The notes beneath the pieces are model-generated. The model was not told the DNA's origin. It did not search any database and worked only from the letters and a program-made list of their open reading frames with translations. Of a stretch of 64,000 bases of DNA, positions 55,570 through 64,000 are shown one piece after another. The DNA is from Herbaspirillum autotrophicum (GTDB taxonomy: Bacteria > Pseudomonadota > Gammaproteobacteria > Burkholderiales > Burkholderiaceae_D), in contig NZ_LFLS01000026.1 in NCBI RefSeq assembly GCF_001189915.1, forward strand, positions 22,401 through 86,400, in the 5' to 3' direction. Within the stretch, counting starts at the first letter, position 1. Every line of letters starts with the position of its first letter. The position numbers were made by a program, and so were the translations under genes.

Positions 55570-56772
55570 ATGTTATCTATTTTTCGTACATCAAAACTGA
55601 TCCCGGTGGCTGCCGCAGCCATTATGAGCATGGCATCGTTGTCGGCGATTGCCCAGGAAATCAAGATCGGCTACAACAGCGATATGTCGGCCAGCGGTTC
55701 GGCTGAATTCGGTCTGTCGGCGCTGTGGGGCGCGCAACAGGCGGCCGACGAACTCAATGCCGGCGGCGGCGTGCTGGGTCGCAAGCTGGCAATCGTGGCG
55801 CGCGATGACGTGGCGCAACCGCCGAAGGCGATCCAGAATACCAATGAATTGCTGGACAACGAAAAGGTCGTGGCACTGATCGGTTCGGCCAACTCCGGCA
55901 ACGTGATGGCCTGGCTGCATCTGCCGCAACAAAAGAAGATTCCGGTGATTTCGCCGATTGCGACTGCTACTGACATCACCAAGCGTTATGAAAGCAGCGG
56001 CGAGAATTACATCTTCCGCGTCTCGATGATCGACCGCGACCAGATCGCCTTGCTGGTGGCGTATGCAGTCAAAGCGACCAAGAACAAGAAGATTGCCTTC
56101 ATCGCCGACTCTACCGGTTACGGTCAGCAAGGCCTGAAGGATTTGAATCAGGTGCTGGCATTGCACGGCATGAAGCCGGTGGCGGAAGAAAAGTTCGGCG
56201 GCAAGGATACCGACATGACTTCGCAACTGAGCAAGATCAAGGAAAGCGGCGCGGACACGCTGATCATCTACGGTCTGGCCGATGCCAACGCCTACGTGTT
56301 GCGCAGCATGGAAAAGGTCAACTACTTCCCGGTGACACTGGGTTCGTGGGCCAACGTCAATACCCCGATGATTCAGCTGGCCGGCCCCAAGCTCGGCGAA
56401 AAGCTGATCTTCACCGCATCGACCACCGAAACCAGCACGCCGAAGGCACGCAAGCTGAATGCCGATTTGTTGAAAAAGCACCCGAAGATGACGGCCTTCG
56501 TGACTGCCGCCCAATCGTATGACTCGGTGATGTTGCTGGCAGCAGCGATCAAGCAGGCCGGCACCACCGACGGCGCCAAAGTGCAAAAGGCACTGGAAAA
56601 CCTGCCGCGTACCGAAGGCGTGGTCAAGACCTATGAAAAGCCATTCAACAAGACCAACCACGAAGCCTTGTCGGTAACCGACTTCCACCTGGCGCAATGG
56701 AAAGATGGCCGTATCGTCAGCTATGACGACGACATCACCAAGGCCTTGAAGCCGGCTGATCTGAAGAAGTAA
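55570..56772 (+). CDS. Branched-chain-type ABC transporter substrate-binding protein (set 2)
   Basis: Periplasmic binding protein, 400 residues. Signal peptide LIPVAAAAIMSMASLSAIAQ, then EIKIGYNSDMSASGSAEFGL, AADELNAGGGVLGRKL and AFIADSTGYGQQGLKDLN. It differs clearly from the first set's binding protein, so the two importers probably take different ligands. A hairpin lies between this gene and the permeases, which could lower their expression relative to the abundant binding protein. Confidence 0.9.
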   Translation: MLSIFRTSKLIPVAAAAIMSMASLSAIAQEIKIGYNSDMSASGSAEFGLSALWGAQQAADELNAGGGVLGRKLAIVARDDVAQPPKAIQNTNELLDNEKVVALIGSANSGNVMAWLHLPQQKKIPVISPIATATDITKRYESSGENYIFRVSMIDRDQIALLVAYAVKATKNKKIAFIADSTGYGQQGLKDLNQVLALHGMKPVAEEKFGGKDTDMTSQLSKIKESGADTLIIYGLADANAYVLRSMEKVNYFPVTLGSWANVNTPMIQLAGPKLGEKLIFTASTTETSTPKARKLNADLLKKHPKMTAFVTAAQSYDSVMLLAAAIKQAGTTDGAKVQKALENLPRTEGVVKTYEKPFNKTNHEALSVTDFHLAQWKDGRIVSYDDDITKALKPADLKK

Positions 56773-56837
56773 GCGAGACGATGCCATCGCGGCCGGCGGT
56801 AGCCGGGACGGGATGGTTATCAGATGGAGCGGAAATG

Positions 56838-56885
56838 AACCGTGCGTGGCCCGGGATCTGGATCCCGATGCCGCGCACGGTTTTT
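56838..56885 (+). terminator. Intra-operon hairpin with T-run
   Basis: AACCGTGCG / CGCACGGTT with an inner GGGATC-GATCCC stem, then TTTTT. It lies between binding-protein and permease genes of the same direction, so it may act as a partial terminator or an RNA-protecting hairpin. Confidence 0.7.
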
Positions 56886-56942
56886 GAAACAGGCGCGCTG
56901 CCGGTTTGAGGCGGCGCCAGCCTTGCAATTTGGAGTAACAAG

Positions 56943-57863
56943 ATGACAGAAGCCTTGTTTCAGGCCCTTTTCAGCGGACTTGCGCTGGGCGGCGCGTATG
57001 CGCTGGTGGCGCTGGGATTCAGCATTACCTTCACGACCACGAAGACGCTGAATTTTTCGCACGGAGATTTCGTTTCCGCCGGATCCTTTATCGGATTTAC
57101 GGCGATGCTGCTGCTTACCGGGGCGCCGCTGGGCAGCGTCATCGATGTGCTGGCAGTGCACGGCAGCGAGCAATTGATTGCGGTCTTGCTGGCAGTTGCG
57201 GTGATGGGCGTGCTGGGCATTGTGCTGTATCTGAGCGCGGTGCGGCCATTCGCCGGCAAGCCCGGTATGGCCTGGGTGATGAGCACGATTGGTTTTGGCA
57301 TCATTTTGCAAAGCGTCGGACTGGCGATCTGGGGACCGGCACCGGTCAAGGTACCGGCCCCGCTTGGGGAAGACGTGATCCGCATTTTCGGCGCCGGCGT
57401 CCGCTCGCAGGAATTGCTGCTGATCGCGGTGGCGCTGGTGATCATGGTGGTGTTTGACTGGGTCATGCGCAAGACCATGATCGGCAAGGCCATGCGCGCC
57501 GTTGCCCATGATCGCAACATCGCCAGCCTGATGGGGATCAATGTCAACGCCATCATGCTCGGCGCATTTTTCATCAGCTCCGGCCTGGCCGGACTCAGTG
57601 GTTACCTGTTGGCGCCGATTGCTTCGGCGTCATTGTTCATGGGACTGGGCATTGCGCTCAAGGGTTTCTCCGGCGCCATGGTTGGCGGCCTGACCAATCC
57701 GCGCGGCTGCGTGATCGGCGGTTTCATGATGGGCATTCTGGAATCGATGATCAATCTGTGGCAAGCCCAATGGCGCGAGATCGTGCTGTTCGGGCTGGTG
57801 ATTCTGGTGCTGGCATTCCGTCCGAATGGTTTGTTCGGCAAGAAACTGGTGGAGAAAGTATGA
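56943..57863 (+). CDS. Branched-chain-type ABC permease, LivH-like (set 2)
   Basis: The 306-residue permease starts with the helix LALGGAYALVALGFSITFTT followed by TLNFSHGDFVSAGSF. Further blocks are RAVAHDRNIASLMGINVNAI and VLAFRPNGLFGKK. GGAG lies upstream. The stop overlaps the start of the fused permease-ATPase by four bases. Confidence 0.92.
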   Translation: MTEALFQALFSGLALGGAYALVALGFSITFTTTKTLNFSHGDFVSAGSFIGFTAMLLLTGAPLGSVIDVLAVHGSEQLIAVLLAVAVMGVLGIVLYLSAVRPFAGKPGMAWVMSTIGFGIILQSVGLAIWGPAPVKVPAPLGEDVIRIFGAGVRSQELLLIAVALVIMVVFDWVMRKTMIGKAMRAVAHDRNIASLMGINVNAIMLGAFFISSGLAGLSGYLLAPIASASLFMGLGIALKGFSGAMVGGLTNPRGCVIGGFMMGILESMINLWQAQWREIVLFGLVILVLAFRPNGLFGKKLVEKV

Positions 57864-59701
57864 GCAAGCAATCCGTATCCCTCGCTGCGGCACGCCAGGC
57901 AGCACCGGTGAGTACGCTGAGCGTGACCGGCAAGCCGTTTCCGACGCATCTGCTCGGGGTGCTGGTGATCGCCGCGATTGCCGCCGTGCTGGCGGCGCTG
58001 GCCAGCAATGATTATTACCTGCGCATTCTGTTCATGATTTGCGTGTACTTCATGTGCGCCACCGGCATGAATGTACTGGTCGGCTTTGCCGGCCAAAAGT
58101 CGCTGGGCCAGGCCGGACTGTTCGCCGCCGGTGCCTACACGGCCGCGATCCTGACCGTCAATTTCAATTGGTCGCCATGGCTGGCGATGGCTGCCGCCGG
58201 CGTCGTCGCCGGTGTTTGCGGGGTTCTGATCGCATTGCCGTCGCTGCGCGTCAAGGGACCGTATCTGGCGATGGTGACACTGGCATTCGGTACCGTGATC
58301 GAAAAGATCGTTACCGAATGGGATGACATCTTCGGCGGCGCTGCCGGCATCTATGGCATCAAGCCGCTGAGTCTGGGCGAAGCGCCGTTGAGCAATGTGC
58401 AATGGGTCTGGTTCGGCATTGCCTTGTGCGCCGTCACGCATCTGCTGTTGCGCAATGTCTTGCGCGGCCGTCTGGGACGCTCGCTGTTGTCGTTGCAAGC
58501 CGATGAAATTGCCGCCGCATCGGTCGGCATCAAGGTCTATCGCGCCAAGGTACTGGCTTTCGTGATCGCCGCCGTGACCTGCGGCATCGCCGGCGCCATG
58601 GTGGCGCAGCAAAATCAGTACATCAATTCCGACTTCATCAACTTCAATCTGTCGGTCTTCATCCTGTTGCTGGTGCTGTTCGGCGGTGCCGGGTCCACTC
58701 TCGGCCCCTTGCTCGGAGCGGTATTGCTGACCGTGATTGACGCCATGCTGTCGCGCTGGCCATCGGCCCAGCATTTTGTCTATGGCGCATTGCTGCTGTT
58801 TGCACTGTATGCGATGCCGCAAGGCGTGGCCGGATTGCTGGCGCCGTTGTTGCGCAAGCTGGGTCTGGTGCAGCGCATCGGCTTGCCGGCGACACCGGTG
58901 GCATTGCAACAGCAACGTCCGCACAGCGATACCGATTTGTTGTTGGCGGTGACCGGCGTCTGCAAGGCCTACGGTGGCGTCAAGCCGGCGCAGGATGTCT
59001 CGTTCGAATTGCGCAGCGGTCATATCCATGCGCTGATCGGCCCCAACGGCGCCGGCAAGAGCACCATGATCAACATGCTGACCGGCATCGTGACGCCGGA
59101 TCAGGGCAATATCGCACTCAGCGGCAACGTGATTTCGGGCACCCAGGTGCATGCGATTTGCGAGCGCGGCATTGGCCGCACGTTCCAGAACCTGCGCCTG
59201 TTCGGTGAATTGTCGGTGCTCGACAATGTGCTGGTCGGACGTCACAGCCGCATGCGCAACGGCTTCTGGTCATCGTTTTTCAATTTGCCGCAGGCGCTGA
59301 AGCAAGAAGCCGATGCCCGCGCGCATGCGATGGCGATTCTGCAATTTGTCGGATTGGCGGAGCAGGTTGACATTCCGGCCGGCAGTCTGCCTTATGGTTT
59401 GCAACGCCGGGTCGAACTGGCCCGCGCGCTGGCCACCCAGCCGCAACTGATGTTGCTGGACGAACCGGCGGCCGGTCTGAATCCGCAGGAAACCGCCGAA
59501 CTCGGACAGTTGCTGCTGCGCGTGCGGGAACTCGGCATCACGATTCTGATGGTGGAACATCACATGGATCTGGTGATGAGTATTTCCGATCACGTGATCG
59601 TGCTTGATTACGGTATCAAGATCGCCGAAGGCAAGCCGCAGGAAATCCAGCAGAACCCGCGCGTGATCGAAGCGTATCTCGGCGCCGAGGTGCCGGCATG
59701 A
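57860..59701 (+). CDS. Fused LivM permease and LivG ATPase (set 2)
   Basis: One 613-residue chain combines a permease (about residues 25-335; CATGMNVLVGFAGQKSLGQA, LPSLRVKGPYLAMVTLAFGT, FGGAGSTLGPLLGAVLL) with an ATPase (about 355-610; Walker A GPNGAGKSTMIN, Q-loop GRTFQNLRLF, signature LPYGLQRRVELARAL, Walker B LMLLDEPAAGL, VEHHMD). Such LivMG fusions occur in Burkholderiales. GGAGAAAG precedes the ATG. The sister importer in this window keeps the two parts separate. Confidence 0.93.
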   Translation: MSKQSVSLAAARQAAPVSTLSVTGKPFPTHLLGVLVIAAIAAVLAALASNDYYLRILFMICVYFMCATGMNVLVGFAGQKSLGQAGLFAAGAYTAAILTVNFNWSPWLAMAAAGVVAGVCGVLIALPSLRVKGPYLAMVTLAFGTVIEKIVTEWDDIFGGAAGIYGIKPLSLGEAPLSNVQWVWFGIALCAVTHLLLRNVLRGRLGRSLLSLQADEIAAASVGIKVYRAKVLAFVIAAVTCGIAGAMVAQQNQYINSDFINFNLSVFILLLVLFGGAGSTLGPLLGAVLLTVIDAMLSRWPSAQHFVYGALLLFALYAMPQGVAGLLAPLLRKLGLVQRIGLPATPVALQQQRPHSDTDLLLAVTGVCKAYGGVKPAQDVSFELRSGHIHALIGPNGAGKSTMINMLTGIVTPDQGNIALSGNVISGTQVHAICERGIGRTFQNLRLFGELSVLDNVLVGRHSRMRNGFWSSFFNLPQALKQEADARAHAMAILQFVGLAEQVDIPAGSLPYGLQRRVELARALATQPQLMLLDEPAAGLNPQETAELGQLLLRVRELGITILMVEHHMDLVMSISDHVIVLDYGIKIAEGKPQEIQQNPRVIEAYLGAEVPA

Positions 59702-60435
59702 ACAAGGCAGATATGAGCAATGTAATTCTGAAAATGGATAACGTGTCGGTATCGTATGGCGCAATTGAAGCCGCGCGTAATGTATCGATTGAAGTCAAGG
59801 CTGGTGAAATCGTCACCATCATCGGCGCCAACGGTGCCGGCAAGAGCAGTTTGCTGAAAAGCATCGCCGGTCTGGAACCGTTGTCGGGCGGCAGCATTGC
59901 CATCGGCGGTCAGGATATCAGCAACATGCCGGCGCACAAGCGTCTGGGTCTCGGTCTGAGCATGTCGCCGGAAGGGCGCGGCGTCTTTCCCGATCAGAGC
60001 GTGCGCGACAATTTGCTGCTCGGTGCTTACAGCCTGAAACTCAAGCCGGCCGGGCTGGAACAAAGCATGGAATACGGCTATCAACTGTTTCCGCGTTTGC
60101 GCGAGCGCCAGCAGCAAATGGCGGGGACCTTGTCCGGCGGCGAACAGCAAATGCTGGCGATGGCGCGCGCCATGATGAGCAAGCCGCGCTTGCTGTTGCT
60201 GGATGAACCGTCGCTGGGACTGGCGCCGCTGGTGATTCGCGATATCTTCCAAAGCATCAAGACCTTGCGCGACAATGGCCTGACCATCTTGCTGGTGGAG
60301 CAAATGGCCAATCAGGCGCTGGCAGTGGCGGACCGCGCTTACGTATTGGAAACCGGCCGCATCACCTTGCAGGGCAGCGGCCAGCAATTATTGAGCGATC
60401 CCAAGATACGGGCTTCGTATCTGGGCGGGCATTGA
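59698..60435 (+). CDS. Branched-chain-type ABC ATPase, LivF-like (set 2)
   Basis: The 245-residue ATPase has Walker A GANGAGKSSLL, Q-loop area SMSPEGRGVFPDQSV, signature LSGGEQQMLAMARAM, Walker B LLLLDEPSLGLAP and VEQMAN. It overlaps the fused gene by four bases. An internal ATG five codons later is a possible start. Last gene of the second importer. Confidence 0.92.
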   Translation: MNKADMSNVILKMDNVSVSYGAIEAARNVSIEVKAGEIVTIIGANGAGKSSLLKSIAGLEPLSGGSIAIGGQDISNMPAHKRLGLGLSMSPEGRGVFPDQSVRDNLLLGAYSLKLKPAGLEQSMEYGYQLFPRLRERQQQMAGTLSGGEQQMLAMARAMMSKPRLLLLDEPSLGLAPLVIRDIFQSIKTLRDNGLTILLVEQMANQALAVADRAYVLETGRITLQGSGQQLLSDPKIRASYLGGH

Positions 60436-60517
60436 ATTTCATCAGGCTGAACCAGGCTGAACCGAGCCGATTCGGCAGCAACACATAACCGGACGCCGCA
60501 GGCGTCGCAAATGGCGG

Positions 60518-62182
60518 ATGGCAGACATGAGTACGAACAGTGCAGCAATGGGAAACAGCGGCAAAGTGAGCGGCGCGGTCGATCACTTTGATTATGTAAT
60601 CGTCGGTTCCGGCGCCGCCGGCGCGATTCTGGCAAACCGGCTGTCGGAAGATGGCAAGACCACGGTCTGCCTGCTGGAAGCGGGGCCGTCGGACTGGCAT
60701 CCGTTTTTGCATATTCCGGCCGGTTTCATCAAGACCTTGTTCAACCCGGCATTCACCTGGCAATTCCAGACCGAAGCCGGGCCGATGACCAATGGCCGCC
60801 GCATCCCGGTGCCGCAAGGCCGCACGCTGGGTGGTTCGACTTCCGTCAACGGTCTGGTCTACAACCGTGGCCAGCATGCCGATTTCGACGGCTGGGCGGC
60901 GCTCGGCAACGACGGCTGGAGTTTCGCCGATGTGCTGCCGTACTTCAAACGCATGGAAAAACGTATCGGCGGCGAGGATCAGTATCGCGGCCGCAACGGC
61001 GAATTGCCGGTGACCGACATCGACTGGATTCATCCGCTGTGCGAAGCATTCATCAAGGGCGCCACCGGCCTCGGCATGCCGCGCAATCCCGATTACAACG
61101 GCGCGGATCAGGCCGGCGTCGGTTACTTTCAGCGCACCATCGACAATGGCTGGCGCATGAGTACCGCGCGTACCTTCCTGACGCCGGTGAAGTCGCGCCT
61201 GAATCTGACCATCCGCACGAATGCCCGCGCCACCCGCGTGTTGCTGGAACAAAAGCGCGCGGTCGGGGTGGAATATGTACTCGGCAACAATGCCGGCAAT
61301 CTGCGCCGCGTCATGGCCCGGCGCGAAGTGATCCTGAGCTGCGGCGCGATCAATACACCGCGTCTGTTGCAGTTGTCCGGGATCGGCAATGCCGGGCATC
61401 TGAAGGCTGCCGGGATTGAAGTGCAACATCATTTACCGGGCGTCGGCGAACATCTGAGCGATCACTATTCGATTCGCCTGGTGGCGCGCGTGAAAAACTG
61501 CGTCACCATCAATGAGCTGGCGCGCGGTCCGCGACTGGCGTTGCAGATTGCACGCTGGATGCTGAAAAAGCCGAGCATCATGGCGCTCAGCCCGTCGCTG
61601 GTGCATTACTTCTGGAAATCCCGTCCCGACCTCGATGCGCCGGATTTGCAGGGCGTGTTTGCGCCGGCCAGCTATCGCGAAGGTTACGTCGGCATGCTCG
61701 ACAAGTACCCGGGGATTACCGCCGGCGTCTGGCAGCATCGCCCGGAAAGTCTGGGATATGTGCGGGTGCAATCCAATGATCCGTTCGCCGATCCGGTCAT
61801 TGAGCCGAATTATCTGCAACACGAAAATGATCGCAGGGTATTGATCGACGGCGCGCGGCTGGCGCGCAAGTTGTTGCAGACGCCGGAACTGGCGCCGTAT
61901 GTGGAACAGGAAACCTTGCCGGGCGTGGCCATTGACAGCGATGACGAATTGCTCGATTTCGCGCGTCGTTACGGGGTTTCTTCTTACCATCTGAATGGCA
62001 CTGCCCGCATGGGACCGGCCACCGATGCCATGGCGGTGGTGGACAGCCAGTTGCGGGTGGTCGGCTTGCAAGGCTTGCGTATCGCCGATTCGTCGGTGAT
62101 GCCGAAAATGCCATCGGCCAACGTCTGCGCCACCACCATGATGATCGGTGACAAGGCTTCCGACCTGATTCGCGGCAAGTGA
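60518..62182 (+). CDS. GMC-family FAD-dependent oxidoreductase
   Basis: Oxidises an alcohol to an aldehyde, with electrons passed to a quinone or other acceptor. The 554-residue protein has the FAD motif VIVGSGAAGAILANRLSED, the GMC block GRTLGGSTSVNGLVYNRG, GAINTPRLLQLSGIG, and the active-site His near HLNGTARMGP with a final SANVCATTMMIGDKA. No signal peptide. It lies 82 bases after the second importer and probably supplies the first oxidation of the imported substrate. No strong ribosome site, so the start is uncertain by three codons. Confidence 0.92.
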   Translation: MADMSTNSAAMGNSGKVSGAVDHFDYVIVGSGAAGAILANRLSEDGKTTVCLLEAGPSDWHPFLHIPAGFIKTLFNPAFTWQFQTEAGPMTNGRRIPVPQGRTLGGSTSVNGLVYNRGQHADFDGWAALGNDGWSFADVLPYFKRMEKRIGGEDQYRGRNGELPVTDIDWIHPLCEAFIKGATGLGMPRNPDYNGADQAGVGYFQRTIDNGWRMSTARTFLTPVKSRLNLTIRTNARATRVLLEQKRAVGVEYVLGNNAGNLRRVMARREVILSCGAINTPRLLQLSGIGNAGHLKAAGIEVQHHLPGVGEHLSDHYSIRLVARVKNCVTINELARGPRLALQIARWMLKKPSIMALSPSLVHYFWKSRPDLDAPDLQGVFAPASYREGYVGMLDKYPGITAGVWQHRPESLGYVRVQSNDPFADPVIEPNYLQHENDRRVLIDGARLARKLLQTPELAPYVEQETLPGVAIDSDDELLDFARRYGVSSYHLNGTARMGPATDAMAVVDSQLRVVGLQGLRIADSSVMPKMPSANVCATTMMIGDKASDLIRGK

Positions 62183-62204
62183 TTTTTGCGGCGCCGGCGC
62201 GCGT

Positions 62205-63740
62205 TCAGGCTTCGATGAACAATCGCACCTGATCGCGGCCGGCAGCCTTGGCCATGTACATCGCCTGATCGGCATTCTCGATCAGGGCATCGGCAGTATC
62301 ATCACGCTCGACCACGTCAAAGGCGCTGACGCCGATGCTGATGGTCACCGATCTGCCCGGACTGGCGCTGTGGGCGATGCCCAGATTGCGCACCGCCTGA
62401 CACACATTGCGTGCAACAATCGTCGCCCCGGCACGATCCGTGTCCGACAGGATGACGGTAAATTCTTCGCCGCCGTAACGTGCTGCCAGATCGCCGGAAC
62501 GTCGCTCGAACGATTTCAGGGTATTGCCGATCTGGCGCAGGCAGGCGTCGCCGGCCTGATGACCATAGATATCGTTGTATTGCTTGAAATGGTCGACATC
62601 GATCAGGATCAGCGCCAGCGAGCCGCGATTGCGCTTGGCGCGATTCAGTTCATCTTCGATCACGATGTCGAACTGGCGGCGGTTGGCGAGCCGCGTCAGA
62701 CTATCCTGCAACGCTAGTTTCTCCAGCGTCTGGTTCAGTTTTTCCAGTGTCACGCGTGCTTCCAGTGCATCGCGTTCGGCACGGATGCGCAGCCGCAACT
62801 GTGCCACCAGACGCGAACCCAGTACTCCCAGCACACTTGCCAGCACCAGTACGCCGGCAGAATGCAGGTAAGTGTCGGCCAGCCACGGCGCCAGCACTTC
62901 TTCCTTCGACAGCGCGGCGGCAACATACATCGGATAGCCGTCGAGATGACGGTAACTGACAATCCGTTCAACCTCGTCCTGCGAGGAGCGGATCAGGATG
63001 GTGCCGCTCTTGCTGTGGGCAATGTATTCGCGGAAGGCCGGCGCATTGCTGATGTCCTTGCCGACCGAGTCATTGCGCAATGGCCGCCGCGCCAGCACGA
63101 TGCCTTTGTCGAGCGCGAAATAGATCATGCCGTTGCGGCCGATGTCGAAGCTGTCGTAAAACTGCTGAAAGTGCCGGATATCGATATTGGCCAGGGCAAC
63201 ACCACCGAAGCTGCCATCCTTGAGTTTGATCGTGCGCGACAGCGTGATGATCCAGCCGCCGGCGGTTTTGCTCTTGATCGGTACGCCGATATAAGGACCG
63301 GTATCGACGTGGTCGCGATGATGGATGAAGTATTCCTGATCGGCGCCGTAACGCGGTGCCGAAATCGAGGTTTGCGAATCCACCAGAAGGCGTCCGTAAC
63401 GGTCGAATACCGACAGGCTGTGCAGTTGCGCAACGCTGGCCACGCGGCTGCTCAGAAAGCCGCGCAGGCGATCAATGGCCGGCGGTTCGGCGCCATCGAC
63501 GCCAACCCGTTCCACCAGCCCGATCAGAATGCTGTCGACTTCCTTGAGTGTGGCTTCGGCATGTTGCGCCAAGGACCAGGTCATGTTGGAGGTCGACATC
63601 TCGGCCTCGCTCAGGCGACGCTCTTTGGCTTCCCAACTGCGCATGCTGTCGATGAACAACAGCAACAGGCAGACCAGGACAACAAATACGGTTGCCAGCC
63701 GGGTACTGTAAAAGCCGGGCAAAACTCTCGGTAATGGCAT
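62205..63740 (-). CDS. Cache-domain diguanylate cyclase
   Basis: Makes c-di-GMP in response to an external signal. The 511-residue protein has a first transmembrane helix (about 13-31), a periplasmic double-Cache-type sensor (about 35-285), a second helix (about 293-315), a short coiled coil and a GGDEF domain. The active site is GGEEF (423-427), with metal ligand Asp in LILIDVDHFK and an RxxD inhibitory site (RSGD, 414-417) five residues before it, so product inhibition is expected. ATG was preferred to a TTG four codons earlier. Convergent with the GMC gene. Confidence 0.93.
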   Translation of the reverse strand: MPLPRVLPGFYSTRLATVFVVLVCLLLLFIDSMRSWEAKERRLSEAEMSTSNMTWSLAQHAEATLKEVDSILIGLVERVGVDGAEPPAIDRLRGFLSSRVASVAQLHSLSVFDRYGRLLVDSQTSISAPRYGADQEYFIHHRDHVDTGPYIGVPIKSKTAGGWIITLSRTIKLKDGSFGGVALANIDIRHFQQFYDSFDIGRNGMIYFALDKGIVLARRPLRNDSVGKDISNAPAFREYIAHSKSGTILIRSSQDEVERIVSYRHLDGYPMYVAAALSKEEVLAPWLADTYLHSAGVLVLASVLGVLGSRLVAQLRLRIRAERDALEARVTLEKLNQTLEKLALQDSLTRLANRRQFDIVIEDELNRAKRNRGSLALILIDVDHFKQYNDIYGHQAGDACLRQIGNTLKSFERRSGDLAARYGGEEFTVILSDTDRAGATIVARNVCQAVRNLGIAHSASPGRSVTISIGVSAFDVVERDDTADALIENADQAMYMAKAAGRDQVRLFIEA

Positions 63741-64000
63741 GCGAATTGACAATCCTCATGTAATGGATGACGACGACACGACACCGGATGCGCGATACGG
63801 ATGTTGCAATAGTTATAACATTTCAGGTGGTGATGGAATAGCGAATAAATTGATATTTCCGGCCATTTCTGCAATCGGTGGCAGAGAGGCCGGCAGGGCA
63901 TCGGGCATGTGTTTTTTTCAGGGAGGCGTTGCCGAACCGGTTTTTCGGCGAATCGATAAAGCAGAGGCAGGCGGGAATTTTTATGCAAGCGACGCTGCGG
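63741..64000. other. Upstream region of the diguanylate cyclase; possible start of a next gene
   Basis: Mostly A/T-richer non-coding DNA that should contain the cyclase promoter. An ATG at 63983 after AGGCGGG could open a plus-strand gene, but only six codons lie within the window. Confidence 0.3.

Overview
The window is about 64 kb of bacterial chromosome. Gene content, order and fairly high GC point to a betaproteobacterium of the order Burkholderiales, probably Oxalobacteraceae-like; that placement is inference. Most of it is compact core genome, interrupted by one integrated mobile element.

Left part (1-23,300). A 5' fragment of leuA (minus strand) follows a possible leucine leader peptide and hairpin. 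Next come a pqi operon for inner- to outer-membrane lipid transport (pqiA split into two genes, then pqiB and pqiC), a RhlE-type DEAD-box helicase, fabI, a yejABEF peptide importer, a MASE4 hybrid histidine kinase coupled to an HD-GYP response regulator, mltD, and the gloB / methyltransferase / rnhA / dnaQ neighbourhood also known from enterobacteria. The block ends with tRNA-Val(CAC).

Mobile element (23,249-35,139). An 11.9-kb element sits in tRNA-Val between two perfect 50-bp direct repeats. It carries a P4-type tyrosine integrase, an AlpA-like regulator, small DNA-binding proteins and a replication-type gene whose 3' end contains 15-bp palindromic iterons. It also carries a complete head and packaging set (major capsid, prohead protease, portal, HNH nuclease, small and large terminase, head-tail connector). 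Apart from one lambda gpI-like assembly gene there are no tail genes, and there are no lysis genes. This fits a capsid-forming phage satellite (cf-PICI-like) better than a decayed prophage. Upstream of the replication genes is a copy of the P4 CI / P1 C4 immunity layout: an upstream target, an antisense RNA exposing CCTTTGTC, and a second target on the ribosome binding site of the next gene. Between capsid and replication genes lie two convergent cargo genes, a DUF2513 protein and a LamG-like protein fused to a TIR / nucleoside-deoxyribosyltransferase-like domain. They are candidate anti-phage genes.

Right part (35,140-64,000). A two-partner secretion set (TpsB transporter, short TpsA, FecR-domain protein) is followed by a catabolic region of about 21 kb. 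That region has two branched-chain-type ABC importers (the second with permease and ATPase fused in one protein), three aldehyde dehydrogenases, an SDR, a zinc alcohol dehydrogenase, a GMC oxidoreductase, a CaiB/BaiF CoA-transferase, an HMG-CoA-lyase-family enzyme and a LysR regulator. Together they could take up a small organic acid or alcohol, oxidise it, activate it with CoA and cleave it; mevalonate or 3-hydroxy-3-methylglutarate is one speculative candidate. The window ends with a Cache-type diguanylate cyclase.
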